Part shown: one piece after another, positions 1-9,866 of the stretch
How positions within the stretch are numbered: position 1 is the stretch's first letter
How the letters are laid out: every line of letters starts with the position of its first letter
Origin: Ctena decussata
Taxonomy: Eukaryota > Mollusca > Bivalvia > Lucinida > Lucinidae
DNA length: 64,000 nucleotides
NCBI GenBank assembly: GCA_963989385.1
Contig: OZ022501.1
Location: forward strand, 25,614,602-25,678,601
Direction: 5' to 3'
The notes under the pieces: model-generated
Databases searched by the model: none
What the model was told of the DNA's origin: nothing
The model's input: the letters and a program-made list of their open reading frames with translations, nothing else
Position numbers and translations under genes: made by a program

Positions 1-114
1 AAGGTTATTTTTTCGACCATAAAATGGCTTTTCCTCTCTCTAGAATGACCCCGAATATATAAATCGGTCTTATGAAATTGTACTATAACATAGGTTTTTC
101 CCTACCATGAAAAT

Positions 115-388
115 TGATTGACTAATTGATTTGTTGCTTAACGTCCACGGTAAACAGCTACGGTCATGTCGGTATGGTCATTTAACCTAACCACACTATT
201 CCTGGGCAGGCTTAGACCTCCTAAGAGGTTAACCAGTACTAAGTGCACATACTTTTGCCAGTAACTGACAACTGCCCTTCTTGAATCAGAGGAAGGAGAA
301 ACGAAAGTATGTGGCCAGACCGGGTATCAAACCCAGGACCTCTGATACACAAGTCAGGTGCCCTACCGATTGCGCTATGCGTCCCGGC
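115..388 (-). mobile_element. tRNA-derived SINE, family A, full length
   Basis: Read on the minus strand, the element starts with a tRNA-like head. An A-box-like block (TAGCGCAATCGGTAGG) lies at about 362-377 and a B-box-like block (GGTTTGATACC) at 323-333. The tail contains CTTAACGTCCACGGTAAAC near 129-147. The flanks match at 10 of 11 positions (ACCATGAAAAT at 104-114, ACCATGACAAT at 389-399), as expected for a target-site duplication. Related copies lie at 42190-42445 and 45228-45449, with tail fragments at 16641, 28643 and 43266. SINEs are pol III transcripts mobilised by a LINE; the partner is not shown here. Confidence 0.8.
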
Positions 389-393
389 ACCAT

Positions 394-451
394 GACAATC
401 CCAAACATCTAGATCCATCTTACAAGATGGATCCAGATCTTTGAGATTGTC
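394..451. repeat. Short palindrome, AGATCCATC family
   Basis: An imperfect inverted repeat: GACAATCCCAAA at the left pairs with TTTGAGATTGTC at the right, around AGATCCATCTTACAAGATGG. Related palindromes occur at 7563-7660 and 24485-24546, often near GTCTTA or GGAAGGGGAAAA. It could be the centre of a longer TIR element whose ends I cannot fix. Confidence 0.55.
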
Positions 452-1590
452 TTGGAAGGGGAAAACCCTGTCTTAAAACCAAAGAAATACAGTATATAAA
501 AAACTGACCAATCAAATAAAGGACTCTTATCACATGTGAAAATTCATTAAATGGATGACAGTCTCAATACGCACTGAAGGTTCTGAAGGTTATTTGGAAT
601 TTGAGCTGGGATCAGCGAGATAATTTACAGGGAAGAAATGACAAAAGCATCAATAGAATACATCTCTGGGAGCCAAAGATATTAGGGTAATTGACAGGGA
701 AATTATAGCCAATCAATAATCAGGCGCTTATTGTGACAGACCAAAAACTCAATATGCTACCAAAAACTAGCTGACGCTGAAGTTCTGTTGTGTTCTAAAG
801 ATTTCTTTGTCTGCTTTTCAGTTCAGAGAGTATCAAATAGGAGAACAACTAGTTCGGAACCAGTTCTGTTTTTACTGAGGGTATCATTTATTGACAATTT
901 GGATGTGACAATACCAGATGTCTGAGACAATTTAATGAGATTATTCCAACAGCAAGTACATGTATTCAAAACAAGCAAACTTTAAGGAAGTTTAAGAGAA
1001 AAGAGAAATTGTCAGGCCGAGGTTAATGAAAATGTGCAAAGAGCTGAGAAAGTTTGAATTCTCTTCCCCCAAATCTGCTTCACACAACTGTTACCACTAT
1101 AATTGACTACTGTTTATTACACCCCAAAATCTGATATTATGCCGCTGACACCATGCTGCATTGCACTCTGGAAGAGAATGATTTCTAATAAAAATAACAT
1201 GACAAATTATTTTTATTTCAAGGATTCCAATGCATTGTTTTGTACAAAGAAAATAAACAACTGAAAAACACAGCTTTTCAACCAGCTCTGGTGGTTTTCT
1301 CGGCAGCAAAAATTAAAAAATATAAAGGAATTTGAAATTCTTTTTTAAGGCAGAAAAAAATAATTTTTTTTTAAAGCACAGGTAGTCCAGATTACATCCT
1401 ATAAACAAATAAGAATTCCACAGAATGTGATGGCTCACCAGTCCTGTCTGCATATTGTCGACAAACCAGAAAACTTAGAAATCTTGATGCAAATTTTACA
1501 CTGCTGCCGCCACCACTGCCAACACTGGAAAAATAATACCAATTTTTCATTTCTGAATGTTGCAGGTGTGACAAAACTTAGAATCTATGC
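452..1590. other. No recognisable feature
   Basis: AT-rich sequence with no convincing coding frame, tandem repeat or inverted repeat that I can see. The open frames here are short and have no recognisable motif. Confidence 0.5.
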
Positions 1591-1800
1591 TTAACCCTTT
1601 AAGCACCAAAAAGCAGACAAAAAAATTACGTCTGCAAAATTTTAGAAAAAAATTTGGTCCAAGCTTTATCATATTGAAAATTCAAAGACTAGAGGGCAAA
1701 CAGTGTGGATCTAGATGAGGTGGCTCATTATGGGCCACCTCATCAGGATCTACACTGTTTTCAAATTCTATTTTTGCCGCAGGGGCTTATAAAGACTTAA
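1591..1800. mobile_element. TTAA-bounded short TIR element (AAGCAGAC family)
   Basis: It begins TTAACCCTTTAAGCACCAAA and ends ...GGGGCTTATAAAGACTTAA. A central hairpin at 1696-1761 has arms GATGAGGTGGC and GCCACCTCATC. TTAA targets and CCCTT-type ends are typical of piggyBac-like transposons, so it is probably a non-autonomous (MITE) derivative. Relatives: 25006-25211, 42973-43187, 47195-47395, 52314-52496, 52921-53121 and halves at 57255-57332 and 60600-60753. Confidence 0.65.
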
Positions 1801-2114
1801 GCATACAAAACACTGGAGTCCTTACTACTAAAATCCTTGATAAGAAAGTCTGAAAATCACAACAAACTGTTTTATGCCTGAATTAATCAAAAGCTAATAA
1901 GGCAAGATATAATCCCCTGTCTAGCCTTACCAATCAATACAGCATCAGACTAATATGGTAACTCCAAATTTTCCAAAAACAACAGACAAAAAATAACAAA
2001 CTCTGCCTTTTCTGTCCCTAGATATACTTGCTTTTATCCCATGTCAAAACCAGTCTTACATATTCTTTTACTATTTCTCTGATAATAACAACTTTCATAT
2101 TTGCCGTAAAATAT

Positions 2115-2447
2115 CACAGGGTATAATCGATTCCGCCAATTTTCGCTTCCTGCAGAGACTGTCCGTCATATTTGGCTTCCGCCGAGACTGTCCGCGAACT
2201 CTTGCTTCCTGCAGAGACTACTGTCCTCGACAAATTGCTTCCTGCCGAGACTGTCCGCGTGACTCTGCTTCCTGCCGAGGCTCTCGGCAGGAAGCAGAAT
2301 CACGCGGACAGTCTCTGCAGGAAGCCATTTATCATGTACAGAAGCCTCGGCAGGAAGCAAGAGTTCGCGGACAGTCTCGGCGGAAGCCAAATATGATGTA
2401 CAGTCTCGGCAGGAAGCGAAAATTGGCGGAATCGATTATACCCTGTG
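2115..2447. mobile_element. 333-bp foldback element built of GCTTCCTGCCGAGACTGTCC units
   Basis: A nearly complete palindrome centred on 2281. It starts CACAGGGTATAATCGATTCC and ends with the reverse complement. Both arms are made of repeats of a roughly 23-bp unit. It is flanked by a direct 5-bp duplication AATAT (2110-2114 and 2448-2452), so it is an inserted element. Because it is a palindrome, both strands carry the same open frame of about 74 codons; this is not evidence of a gene. Superfamily not assigned. Confidence 0.8.
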
Positions 2448-2565
2448 AATATGTACTCTGACGTCTATTAAACCATTTTTCTGAATTTTTTTAAAAATTG
2501 TCAAAGTCTGATTTTCTTATCAGTAATTATGCTTTAAAAAAATATTAAAACTCTTAGCAAACAGT

Positions 2566-2632
2566 GCAGAACCTGATCAGACTGCTCCTTAGCTCCTTAG
2601 GAGCAGTCTGATCAGGGTCTACAATGTTTGCT
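2566..2632. repeat. GATCAG hairpin module
   Basis: An inverted repeat with arms GCAAACAGTGCAGA...GATCAGACTGCTCC and GGAGCAGTCTGATCAGGG...GTTTGC. It has the same layout as the hairpins at 40126, 51891, 55963, 58032, 58729 and 59060. Confidence 0.7.
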
Positions 2633-2994
2633 CATGCAATCCTGTTCAGACATTTACGATAAATTCGGAACACTCAGCGGCTGTCATTTGCAAATGATGA
2701 TTGTTCAATACAAAATTGATTTCTCCTGATGAATCTACTAAGTCTAGAACATTGTAAAAACATACTGATGAAAGCCTGAGAGACAGACATGGTTTTAATA
2801 TACATCTATCTATCATGACCACAATTCCTCAGAGACACACAAAATGCCGCTTCCCAATGTAGCAAAAATTAATTTCCCTTTTTGCTCCTCTCCAATAGCA
2901 TGACCCATCTCCTGAGAATCGCTCTTGATTTTCATCAATTTCATTAACCATGTACTCCAGTGTCAGGTTATGAAAAGATATTCATAAATTCACA

Positions 2995-3750
2995 TACTGT
3001 ATAGTGGGAAATTTTTGCGTCACCTAATTTTCACGGAATTTTGCAGTCGGTAGCGATCCACGAATATTAAATTTGTACAAAGCAGCAATCAGAAATTTAA
3101 ATCCCTAAAACATATGGTTGCTGTATCTAATTGGCACCACACAAAACATTCAGTATGTAGCTGACAGCTATTTCCTGCAGCGCAATTATGTTTGCAGGTA
3201 ATTAGCAGGTTATTACAATTTTAACGGGCCGAGTCACTTTAATCAATTGAATGACGGTCACTTGTTCCTAATTATGCAAGTATAATTGAATAAATTTTCA
3301 TTGAATGTGAGTTCTGTTTATTTCTATCTTCAACAACAGCCCATCTCTCAGTTGCTCGCACATTTTTGTTAACTGTTTCTATGTACTAAACATTGATTTG
3401 GACAAAGTCTATCTTAATGTTTTGTGATGAAAAAAAAGATGGAAGTGGTATCCTCACAAATCCAAATGGAGCTTTGTCTGACAGTGTTTCCCCTCGGATT
3501 ATTGAAAAATACTATGAAAGGGAGGTTATATGTGCTTCTCCAAATGCAGACAGCCCAACTTCCCCTTCGTCAAAATAACATAGTTGGTGTCAAAATGACT
3601 GACTGTTCATAAATCAAAGCTTGCAAATGCAATTTTTATTTTTGCGGATATTGAAATCCGCGAAAATTGAAAAGTGCGAAAATTTGTCCTCATTATTTTG
3701 TGGCAATTCGATAAAAATTTGATAACCCGAAAATTTCCCATTATACGGTA
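2995..3750. mobile_element. Short TIR element, GGGAAATTTTCG ends
   Basis: The left end TACTGTATAGTGGGAAATTT and the right end (reverse complement) TACCGTATAATGGGAAATTT form imperfect terminal inverted repeats over about 24 bp. The inner ends are rich in GCGAAAATT words. The two overlapping open frames of about 61 codons near 3393-3612 have no recognisable motif and I do not call them genes. Confidence 0.55.
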
Positions 3751-3959
3751 TATTATACACTCTACAGCCAGGTTATGATTAATGGTACTATATGGTCAAA
3801 GACTTTTTTCATGGCGTGGGAAGAAGAGATTCAGTGGGGAAGGGAAGACTGTACTAAAGATTAGACTGGACAGATGACGTAAGATTTTACACCCTTTTTA
3901 ACTGTATTGCAGTGAAACCAGAATGATGGGTGGGTGATAATGGAAAGCCTGTGCATGGA

Positions 3960-4130
3960 GCCCCATTTACGGCAACATCAAAGAGCGGACAGGGATGGAC
4001 TCTGCCAGCACACGTAGGGCAGCTGAAGACAAGACCTGTTGGAAAGGGATTGTTGCAAAGTCATGTGTGATACCAAAATCATCATGCAAACGTAAGTTAT
4101 GGAAAGACCTTCATTTACTAGTTATCTAGC
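3960..4130 (+). pseudogene. RTE-type LINE, C-terminal end of the reverse transcriptase ORF
   Basis: Frame +1 from about 3975 reads ERTGMDSASTRRAAEDKTC, then WKGIVAKSCVIPK. This is the same C-terminal tail seen in the better preserved LINE end at 60978-61445 (minus strand). Only the last 50 or so residues can be followed; no RT catalytic region is present, so this is a 5'-truncated dead copy. The (TAGAA)n tail of its relatives is missing. Assignment to the RTE/BovB group rests on remembered similarity. Confidence 0.6.
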
Positions 4131-4726
4131 ATCAGATCAGGAATGCAATAGTCGAAGATGTTCAAATACTTCAATGTTATTCCTCGATTTCCTTTCCTTG
4201 ACTGGGCGGTGCTTATTTCTGGCCTTACCTTCAACGAGTATATTTTCTAAAACGGTATAATAAGGTAATGATTTTATGCTCACTAGGTCAGAACAAAGCT
4301 CACCTTTACAAAAGGCATGCATGAAATGAGAGATCACACAACAGTCTTCTTTTTTTCTTCTTTCAACCCAGCATACATACATTGTCTAAACAACGTTGTG
4401 ATGATGTCGATGCAACACTATGATGTCAGAACAATCTTGTATAGATGTCAATAAAGCGTAAGAACATTGCAGGGACGTTCTTCCAACGTTGTTTCAAAAT
4501 ACTGTGCCTGTATGAACTGTCTTATTAATTGTGATGACCGATAGCGTTTACTAGGCATTTTTAGTCTCACAATTATGCATAACAATTTACGCGCATGCTA
4601 CTTTACTGATTTTTCATGTGGACTGCTCGGTTTTGACATTGAATGGCAAGCGTCTAAAAGCTCCACCCAGTCTTCCAATGGTAACTTAAGAATACTAGTT
4701 GATTTATGGTCAAGACTTTCAGCATA

Positions 4727-5149
4727 CTGTAAAACACTTAATATCTGCGGTATCAAAATTTTGCGGTTAAAAGAAAATGACCTATTGGCGCATGTTAATT
4801 TTGGCGTCCTTTACGTACCATAGCTCCAAGTAATAATAAAAAAATGCCTGATGTAAATTATAAAACTTTTCTTATTATTATTTTAAATATACATTGTGGC
4901 ATCCATTAGAATCGCCTCATCGAGGCGATTCTAATTGAATGCCACAATGTATAGTTTAATTTGATGGAAACGTATATAAAATCTAAAAATACTCATCAAA
5001 TACTCCTTTTTATCTATACCTCTGTCATGCTGTGCATATGTATATGTATTAAATCTATGTAATATTGGCAGACTTATATTTTAGCGCTCTTTGCCCTAAC
5101 CGCCAATATCGCCAAAATTCAATAACCGCCAAAAATAAATGTTTTACAG
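4727..5149. mobile_element. TA-flanked short TIR element (CTGTAAAACACTTA family)
   Basis: It starts CTGTAAAACACTTA and ends ATGTTTTACAG with TA on both sides (4725-4726, 5150-5151). The inner ends carry words such as ACCGCCAAAA. The TA duplication suggests a Tc1/mariner-type non-autonomous element. A second, longer copy is at 8131-8658. A separate perfect hairpin (4889-4952) sits inside it. Confidence 0.65.
4889..4952. repeat. 64-bp near-perfect hairpin (TTGTGGC family)
   Basis: Left arm ATACATTGTGGCATCCATTA, then AGAATCGCCTC and GAGGCGATTCT around a CGAT-like centre, then the complement. Relatives with the same design, TTGTGRC...GAACTGYCTC, lie at 22706-22772, 39168-39225 and 47775-47843. 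Confidence 0.7.
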
Positions 5150-5529
5150 TACTCTAATGCATGCTATTTGAGACATTTGAAGATTTTCATATACTGCATT
5201 GTCAGTTTATGATCATCATAACATTGGGTTAATCTTGCTGCAAAGTGGGGCTTACTGTTAATGGCAGTTTAACACCATTTCTCCATCAGTGTAGAGTTCC
5301 CATGAATACTAAACATTCTGAGCTACCATGGGGAATAGAGCTAATAAAACATTCACAGAATATTCAGAAAAACTGCTGTATGGACTGCAATTACCCACTG
5401 TAACAAAAAAATGTCAATACCCAGAAGAACAGCTAGCTGGAGCAATTGAAAACACAAAGATATTTTTCTTAGGCCAGACTAAACAAGACAGATCTCCAAA
5501 CAGTAACTGTTTTCTCCTTTGTTAACTGT
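5150..5529. other. No recognisable feature
   Basis: Unique-looking AT-rich sequence. The 65-codon open frame from 5328 has no motif I recognise and lies among repeats. Confidence 0.45.
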
Positions 5530-5711
5530 AACAGGAAAGAAAAAAAAGAAGAGGTAGACAGAAGAAGAGGTAGGGAGTGGACAGGGACAAATTTTGCCAG
5601 CTCAGCTAGGGCAGCTGACAAAGGACAAGGTGAAGGGATTGTTTTGAAGTCATCTGTGGTGCCCCAACCACCTTGTAAGGTTATGGGATAGAATAGAATA
5701 GAATAGCAGTA
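5530..5711 (+). pseudogene. RTE-type LINE 3' end with (TAGAA)n tail
   Basis: Read across frameshifts it gives KKKRGRQKKR, then the GTNFAS-like segment, ARAAD, then GIVLKSSVVPQ. This is colinear with the LINE tail at 60958-61450. It ends in GGGATAGAATAGAATAGAAT, a short microsatellite tail typical of RTE-like LINEs. Severely truncated and frameshifted. The 93-codon frame on the opposite strand is a shadow. Confidence 0.6.
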
Positions 5712-5847
5712 ACAAGCACTGCAACAATCCTGCAGTATGCTGTGTTGCACTAGTCAAGCGCATTTCCATAGTTGAGATCATGGATGGAAGAAACTGCATA
5801 CTGACTCTGTTGAAAAAATAGACACCACACCTGGTTAACTATGTTTC

Positions 5848-5979
5848 TAAGGCTGTTACAAAATTAAAGAGAAGCTTTTACAAAATGAAAAAGAGTCAGA
5901 GTTTGTTTAGCCACAATGACCAGGTTGTTTGGGCGCTATATAGGGCTCTTCTTCATTTGGCAACAGCCCTTGTATATAC
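5848..5979. mobile_element. Short palindromic element (AGGGCTGTTAC family), degenerate
   Basis: It has AAGGCTGTTACAAAATTAAA at the left and GGCAACAGCCCTTGTATATA at the right. Its middle has GTTTGTTTAGCCACAATGAC, shared with the better preserved copy at 57002-57199. Confidence 0.5.
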
Positions 5980-6000
5980 ATATGCATGTACATAGTTAAC

Positions 6001-6729
6001 AGAATGTAGGACATTTCGGCCACGGACGTTTCGGCCACGGACGTTTCATCCATGGACATTTCGGCCAACGGACGTTTCGGCCAAAGTTAAAGAAAAGGGA
6101 AATGAAGCTATGCTACCTTTAACAATCAAAACAACTCAAGTTGTCTTTTTTTTTTGGGGGGGGGGGGAGGGGGGGGGGGGGGCACACATGACACAAAAAT
6201 GTGTGGCTGAGCTAAAGTAACTCCAACAATATCCCTTAAGGCCAAAATATGAGTGCACAGCAGAGGATATTGCTGCAGGCGTATGTTTACACATCAAGAT
6301 ACTACGGGCATCACATAATTGAAAAAGGCCAACATGGCCCATGGGTGGGGATGGCAAAAGTGCCGGAATATGCTCAAAATAAACTTATAAGTGTTTATGA
6401 GTCATAAACCTAAAAACAACACTAAACTCAAATGTCATATAGGGCCCTAGCTAAAGTAACTGAAACAACTGTTCACAGTATTTTTGCCTTGGTATGCTCA
6501 CAATGACCTTAAAGATGTTGAAGGTCCGTCAAATATCAAGACAACAATAACAAATCATTCGAGTTCATTAAGACTAGCTTAAGATACTCATGTTACCACT
6601 TAATTTAATAATAAAAGGTAATTTTTGGATAAAGGCCGAAACGTCCGCCCTTGACAATTTCTGTGGCCGAAATGTCCATGGCCGAACTGTCCTAGGCCGA
6701 AATGTCCGTGGCCGAAATGTCCGAGCACC
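6001..6729. mobile_element. Foldback element with 15-bp tandem units as TIRs (GGACGTTTCGGCCAC)
   Basis: Left array (about 6009-6090): five direct copies of GGACRTTTCGGCCAC. Right array (about 6631-6722): the same unit inverted, five to six copies. The flanks share AGTTAAC (5994-6000 and 6730-6736), a probable remnant of a longer target duplication. The core has no recognisable coding sequence; it holds a T run followed by a G-rich run (about 6146-6182). The GGACGTTTCG core resembles the TGACGTTTCG end of the MULE-containing element at 8993-9692, so the two may be related families. Confidence 0.7.
6146..6182 (+). repeat. Poly-T / poly-G homopurine-homopyrimidine tract
   Basis: About ten T are followed by about 27 G with one A. 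It could form a G-quadruplex and could also be a base-count assembly artefact. A shorter G run of 13 lies at 15208-15220. Confidence 0.8.
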
Positions 6730-7562
6730 AGTTAACCAGGGGTGGACACATAGACTTACGATGAATGGGTACATTTTCAGGGGAAGCAGCTTTGTCATTT
6801 TCATTTTGTCTCCCTTCTCAATGGTGTCAACTTTTCAAGAAAAAAAAAAAAATTGCTACCATCTGAAGCAATTTTTTTCCTTTACAAGTAGATGCCATCT
6901 TGAGAGAGGCTTCTTCAAAAGTTGTTCCCCTTTGGAATAATGGCAGGACAACATGACTATGTACCCATATACACCTTTAACACTAGTGTAGATATAATGG
7001 TGGGTGTGGGTACAATTATTTAAAATAGTTATCTGACAATGAAAGTGAAGAAAGATACCCATAACTTGTAAAGCATGCTACACTCTGAAAACTTCAACGG
7101 CTCAAACTCTAATGGCTCATAAACCCTGCCTGACTAGAACTCATTTGTGGATCCCTAAAGGTCAATTCATACAGAAACTAACCCTTGATGGCTAGAACTA
7201 CCTATGGCTGGAACTATTCTAGCCACTGAAGTTCCCCTGCATTTTGTTGTATTGGTTTTAAAGTAATCAAAGTCAGGAGAGTAAAGCATTGCTTCCTCAG
7301 AAGAGGGAATGCCCCATACAACTGCTGTGAGGTTGAGGGTGCCCTATATATACACGTGACTCACTAATCATTAGGTAATAATAGATATTGATACCATTAT
7401 GTATTATGTAGCATATGTCATGGCAACATCATTGCAGTATTGATTCTCTTATAAAAATATATCGCTTTCTACCATTTCTAGTATATCAATATTTTCACAG
7501 ACTGTCAACAATATAGGGACATATCAAGTGACATTTTAACAGCCTACCCTTTTTATTCAGTT
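6730..7562. other. No recognisable feature
   Basis: AT-rich sequence. 7080-7240 has scattered AACTCTAATGGCT-like words but no definable unit. No coding evidence. Confidence 0.45.
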
Positions 7563-7660
7563 ATAAGACAGGGGCTTTTTCCCGCTCTAAAAATAACCCC
7601 AAAAATCTAGATCCATCTCATCCGATGGATGAGATGGATGGGACAAACCTGTCTTACAGC
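7563..7660. repeat. Palindromic fragment, AGATCCATC family
   Basis: AGACAGGGGCTTTTTCCC at the left and AAACCTGTCTTA at the right enclose an inverted repeat around ATCTCATCCGATGGATGAGA. Related to 394-451 and 24485-24546. Confidence 0.5.
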
Positions 7661-7744
7661 AGAATTATACAAGATTGATTTAGGTATTTTGGGTCTTTCT
7701 AGAAGAGAATAAACCTTGTCTCATAGCTGCATAAGAACCATATA

Positions 7745-8095
7745 TGCGATAATTTTCACAGTGTTCCATTTTTTTGCGGTATTTCGCTGTAACTTTGAAA
7801 CTTGGAATATTAAAATTGCGAAATAATTTCATGTTCTTACAAAATACCTTCAGCTGACACAGTGTCTATAAATTTTATTTCTGTTTGCTTTGGGAAATTC
7901 TGGTACTTTTCACTTGAGCCAGTTCTTTCATAAACCTGCGGCTGATGAAAGAGCTGGCTCAAGTGAAATGGAAGCAATTTTACTTTTTGTGCATGTTGAT
8001 AACCGCGAAAATTAAAAATTGCGAAAATTAATGTTAATGTTTTTGGCCTTAAACCACGAAAATTTGAACCCGCAAAAATTACCTCGTATTACAGG
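7745..8095. mobile_element. Probable degenerate TIR element with GCGAAAATT ends and inner hairpin
   Basis: Words such as GCGATAATTTTCAC at the left and CCGCGAAAATTAAAAATTGC at the right echo the GGGAAATTTTCG element at 2995-3750. Inside, 7916-7966 is a clear inverted repeat: TTTCACTTGAGCCAG pairs with CTGGCTCAAGTGAAA. The outer boundaries are uncertain. Confidence 0.45.
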
Positions 8096-8130
8096 AGCCC
8101 AGCAAAGGCACTATTAGCCAAAACTACATA

Positions 8131-8658
8131 CTGTAAAACACTTATATTTGGCGGTCACTTTATTTTGGCGATATTGGCGGAAAAGAAGAAAATCGCCAAA
8201 TTAAAATGCCGCAAATATAAACTCATGATACTGAAAGAAGAAAAATATTATTGAGCATATAATCCTATTTCCTTTACCAAAATATCAAAGCTAATACACA
8301 TCACATTAGCGCTAAAGAAAATGCCTCGCAATCAACAAGTGGGAGGAAACAGAGTATGAAAATTTTCTCACCATACTAATTAGTGTTTCAATTTAGTTGA
8401 TTAAATCAGAAAGAACACAAAATCTGTTTGTATCTTAATTTGCATTTGTTTACTTCCAACAATTAACTACGCAAAATGTAACATGATTATGATAATAATT
8501 GTTATTATTTTAATCAACATGACAATACAGAGCTCAACTCAAGAGCCAAATTCTACGTCAGCAGGAATATTTTGTTCTTGAGAAATCACAAAACCGCCAA
8601 AATAAAAATCCGCCAAAAGGTCCATATTATAAAACCGCCAAATATAAGTGTTTTACAG
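8131..8658. mobile_element. TA-flanked TIR element (CTGTAAAACACTTA family), 528 bp
   Basis: Its ends are perfect inverted repeats beginning CTGTAAAACACTTATATTTG and continuing GCGGT. TA lies on each side (8129-8130, 8659-8660). Several ACCGCCAAA words occur inside both ends. No transposase sequence is visible, so it is a non-autonomous derivative, probably Tc1/mariner-type from the TA target. Confidence 0.8.
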
Positions 8659-8849
8659 TAGTCTGATCCACCTCCTTTCTTATGAATGTTTTCATTGCCT
8701 TTAAGGGACCTCATTTTTTTTTATTTAAAGCTCTATAAGACAATTGTACTTGTTTCATGTTTTGTTCTTTTCATCAGAATCAGCCAAATTTTTGTCTTTA
8801 TAATTTCTAGAAGAGCTTGCAAGTGGAATCCAAAACTTCCAACAGTGGA

Positions 8850-8930
8850 ACAACTAAGACAAGAGAGCCATGATAGCCTTAATTGCTCACCTGCAATTAA
8901 GATAAATTGCCTTAACTATTTGCTAGTTTG
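8850..8930 (+). repeat. Degenerate AAGAGGGCC-type element end
   Basis: AAGACAAGAGAGCCATGATA followed by GCCTTAATTGCTCACCTG matches, with substitutions, the clear ends at 22827 and 63883. It is a short fragment; the rest of the element is not recognisable. Confidence 0.5.
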
Positions 8931-8992
8931 CTAGGAGGTGCAAAATATGCTTTCTGCAAATTGTAAGTCAAATTAGCTTAGTTGTTCAAGAG

Positions 8993-9692
8993 GGGTGTCT
9001 GACGTTTCGTCGAAAACCATTTAGCCGACTGACAATTTCGCCGAAGGACCATTTCGCCTACTTGCAATATCGTCGAAGCGTCACTTCGTCTAAAAAGTGG
9101 TTCAGGTGTGACATTTGGTCGAAAAAAACGCTTCAGGTGCGACACTTGGTCTAAAATAGAGCCTGTGGCAGCGGACATCCACTGGCGTCACATTTCAGTT
9201 GTTTGACGAAACGCTAAAAGACGGTTCCAGAATGATCACCTTTTGTACAGACTCTTGCTTTCAGTACTTGTGCCAGAGCAAAACCTGGTACGGTGATGGG
9301 ACGTTTAGCATTGCTCCCCAACACATACGCTACATGGTATTGTTATGGGACAGCTGGTGCCACTTATGTATTGCCTCCTCTCAAAAAAACAAAGTTATGT
9401 ATATCAAACTGTTTCAGAAAATCACACATGTCGCAGAAAACAGGGACACTGAAATTCAGGTTGAATGCTACAGATGCGATTTTGAGGACGCCTGTATTAA
9501 GGCTTATTTATAACAAAATTTTCCATCACCGATTTTAGTCGAATTTTCGACGTCTTTCGACGAATTTCGACCAAATTCGGCGAAATGGTCAGTCGACGAA
9601 ATGGTCAGTCGTCGAAATGGTCAGTAGACGAAATGGTCAGTCGGCAAAATGGTCAGTCGGCGAAATGGTTTTCGACGAAACGTCACGGATCC
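8993..9692 (+). mobile_element. Mutator-like (MULE) foldback element with tandem-unit TIRs
   Basis: A 700-bp element flanked by a perfect 9-bp duplication GTTCAAGAG (8984-8992 and 9693-9701), the usual length for Mutator-like elements. Its ends share TGACGTTTCGTCGAAAACCA as inverted repeats. Inside the right end are six direct 16-bp units (GACGAAATGGTCAGTC) at about 9576-9675. The left end has less regular counterparts. The core (9197-9513) encodes a decayed MULE transposase segment. It is a deletion derivative: most of the transposase is missing. Confidence 0.85.
9197..9513 (+). pseudogene. MULE transposase fragment, frameshifted
   Basis: The main frame gives FCTDSCFQYLCQSKTWYGDG then TFSIAPQ. 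TW-DGTF followed by AP is the hallmark of the MULE transposase domain around the first catalytic aspartate. The next block, AGATYVLPPLKKT, is found in another frame (about 9350-9395). The original frame then resumes with YIKLFQKI and CDFEDACIKAYL, matching the conserved DFE-A-A segment with the second aspartate. Two compensating frameshifts are therefore implied. The third catalytic residue, the N-terminal DNA-binding region and a stop in context are absent. Family-level call is from recognised motifs. Confidence 0.75.
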
Positions 9693-9866
9693 GTTCAAGA
9701 GAAGTCATCTGCATGGTTTTTACTACTTTTGGACAACTGGCCATCATATTTAATTTCTGATGGCAACCACTTAAAAGTATTTTGGTGCCCATCGCTACTC
9801 TAGTGGCTTGTAACATATCTCACCCATGAGCACGTTCAGTCTGGCAGAAACATTTCTCATAAATAC

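Noticed and set aside
2166..2396. Two opposing 74-codon open frames with almost identical products
   Set aside because: They are the two strands of the palindrome; the similarity follows from the inverted repeat.
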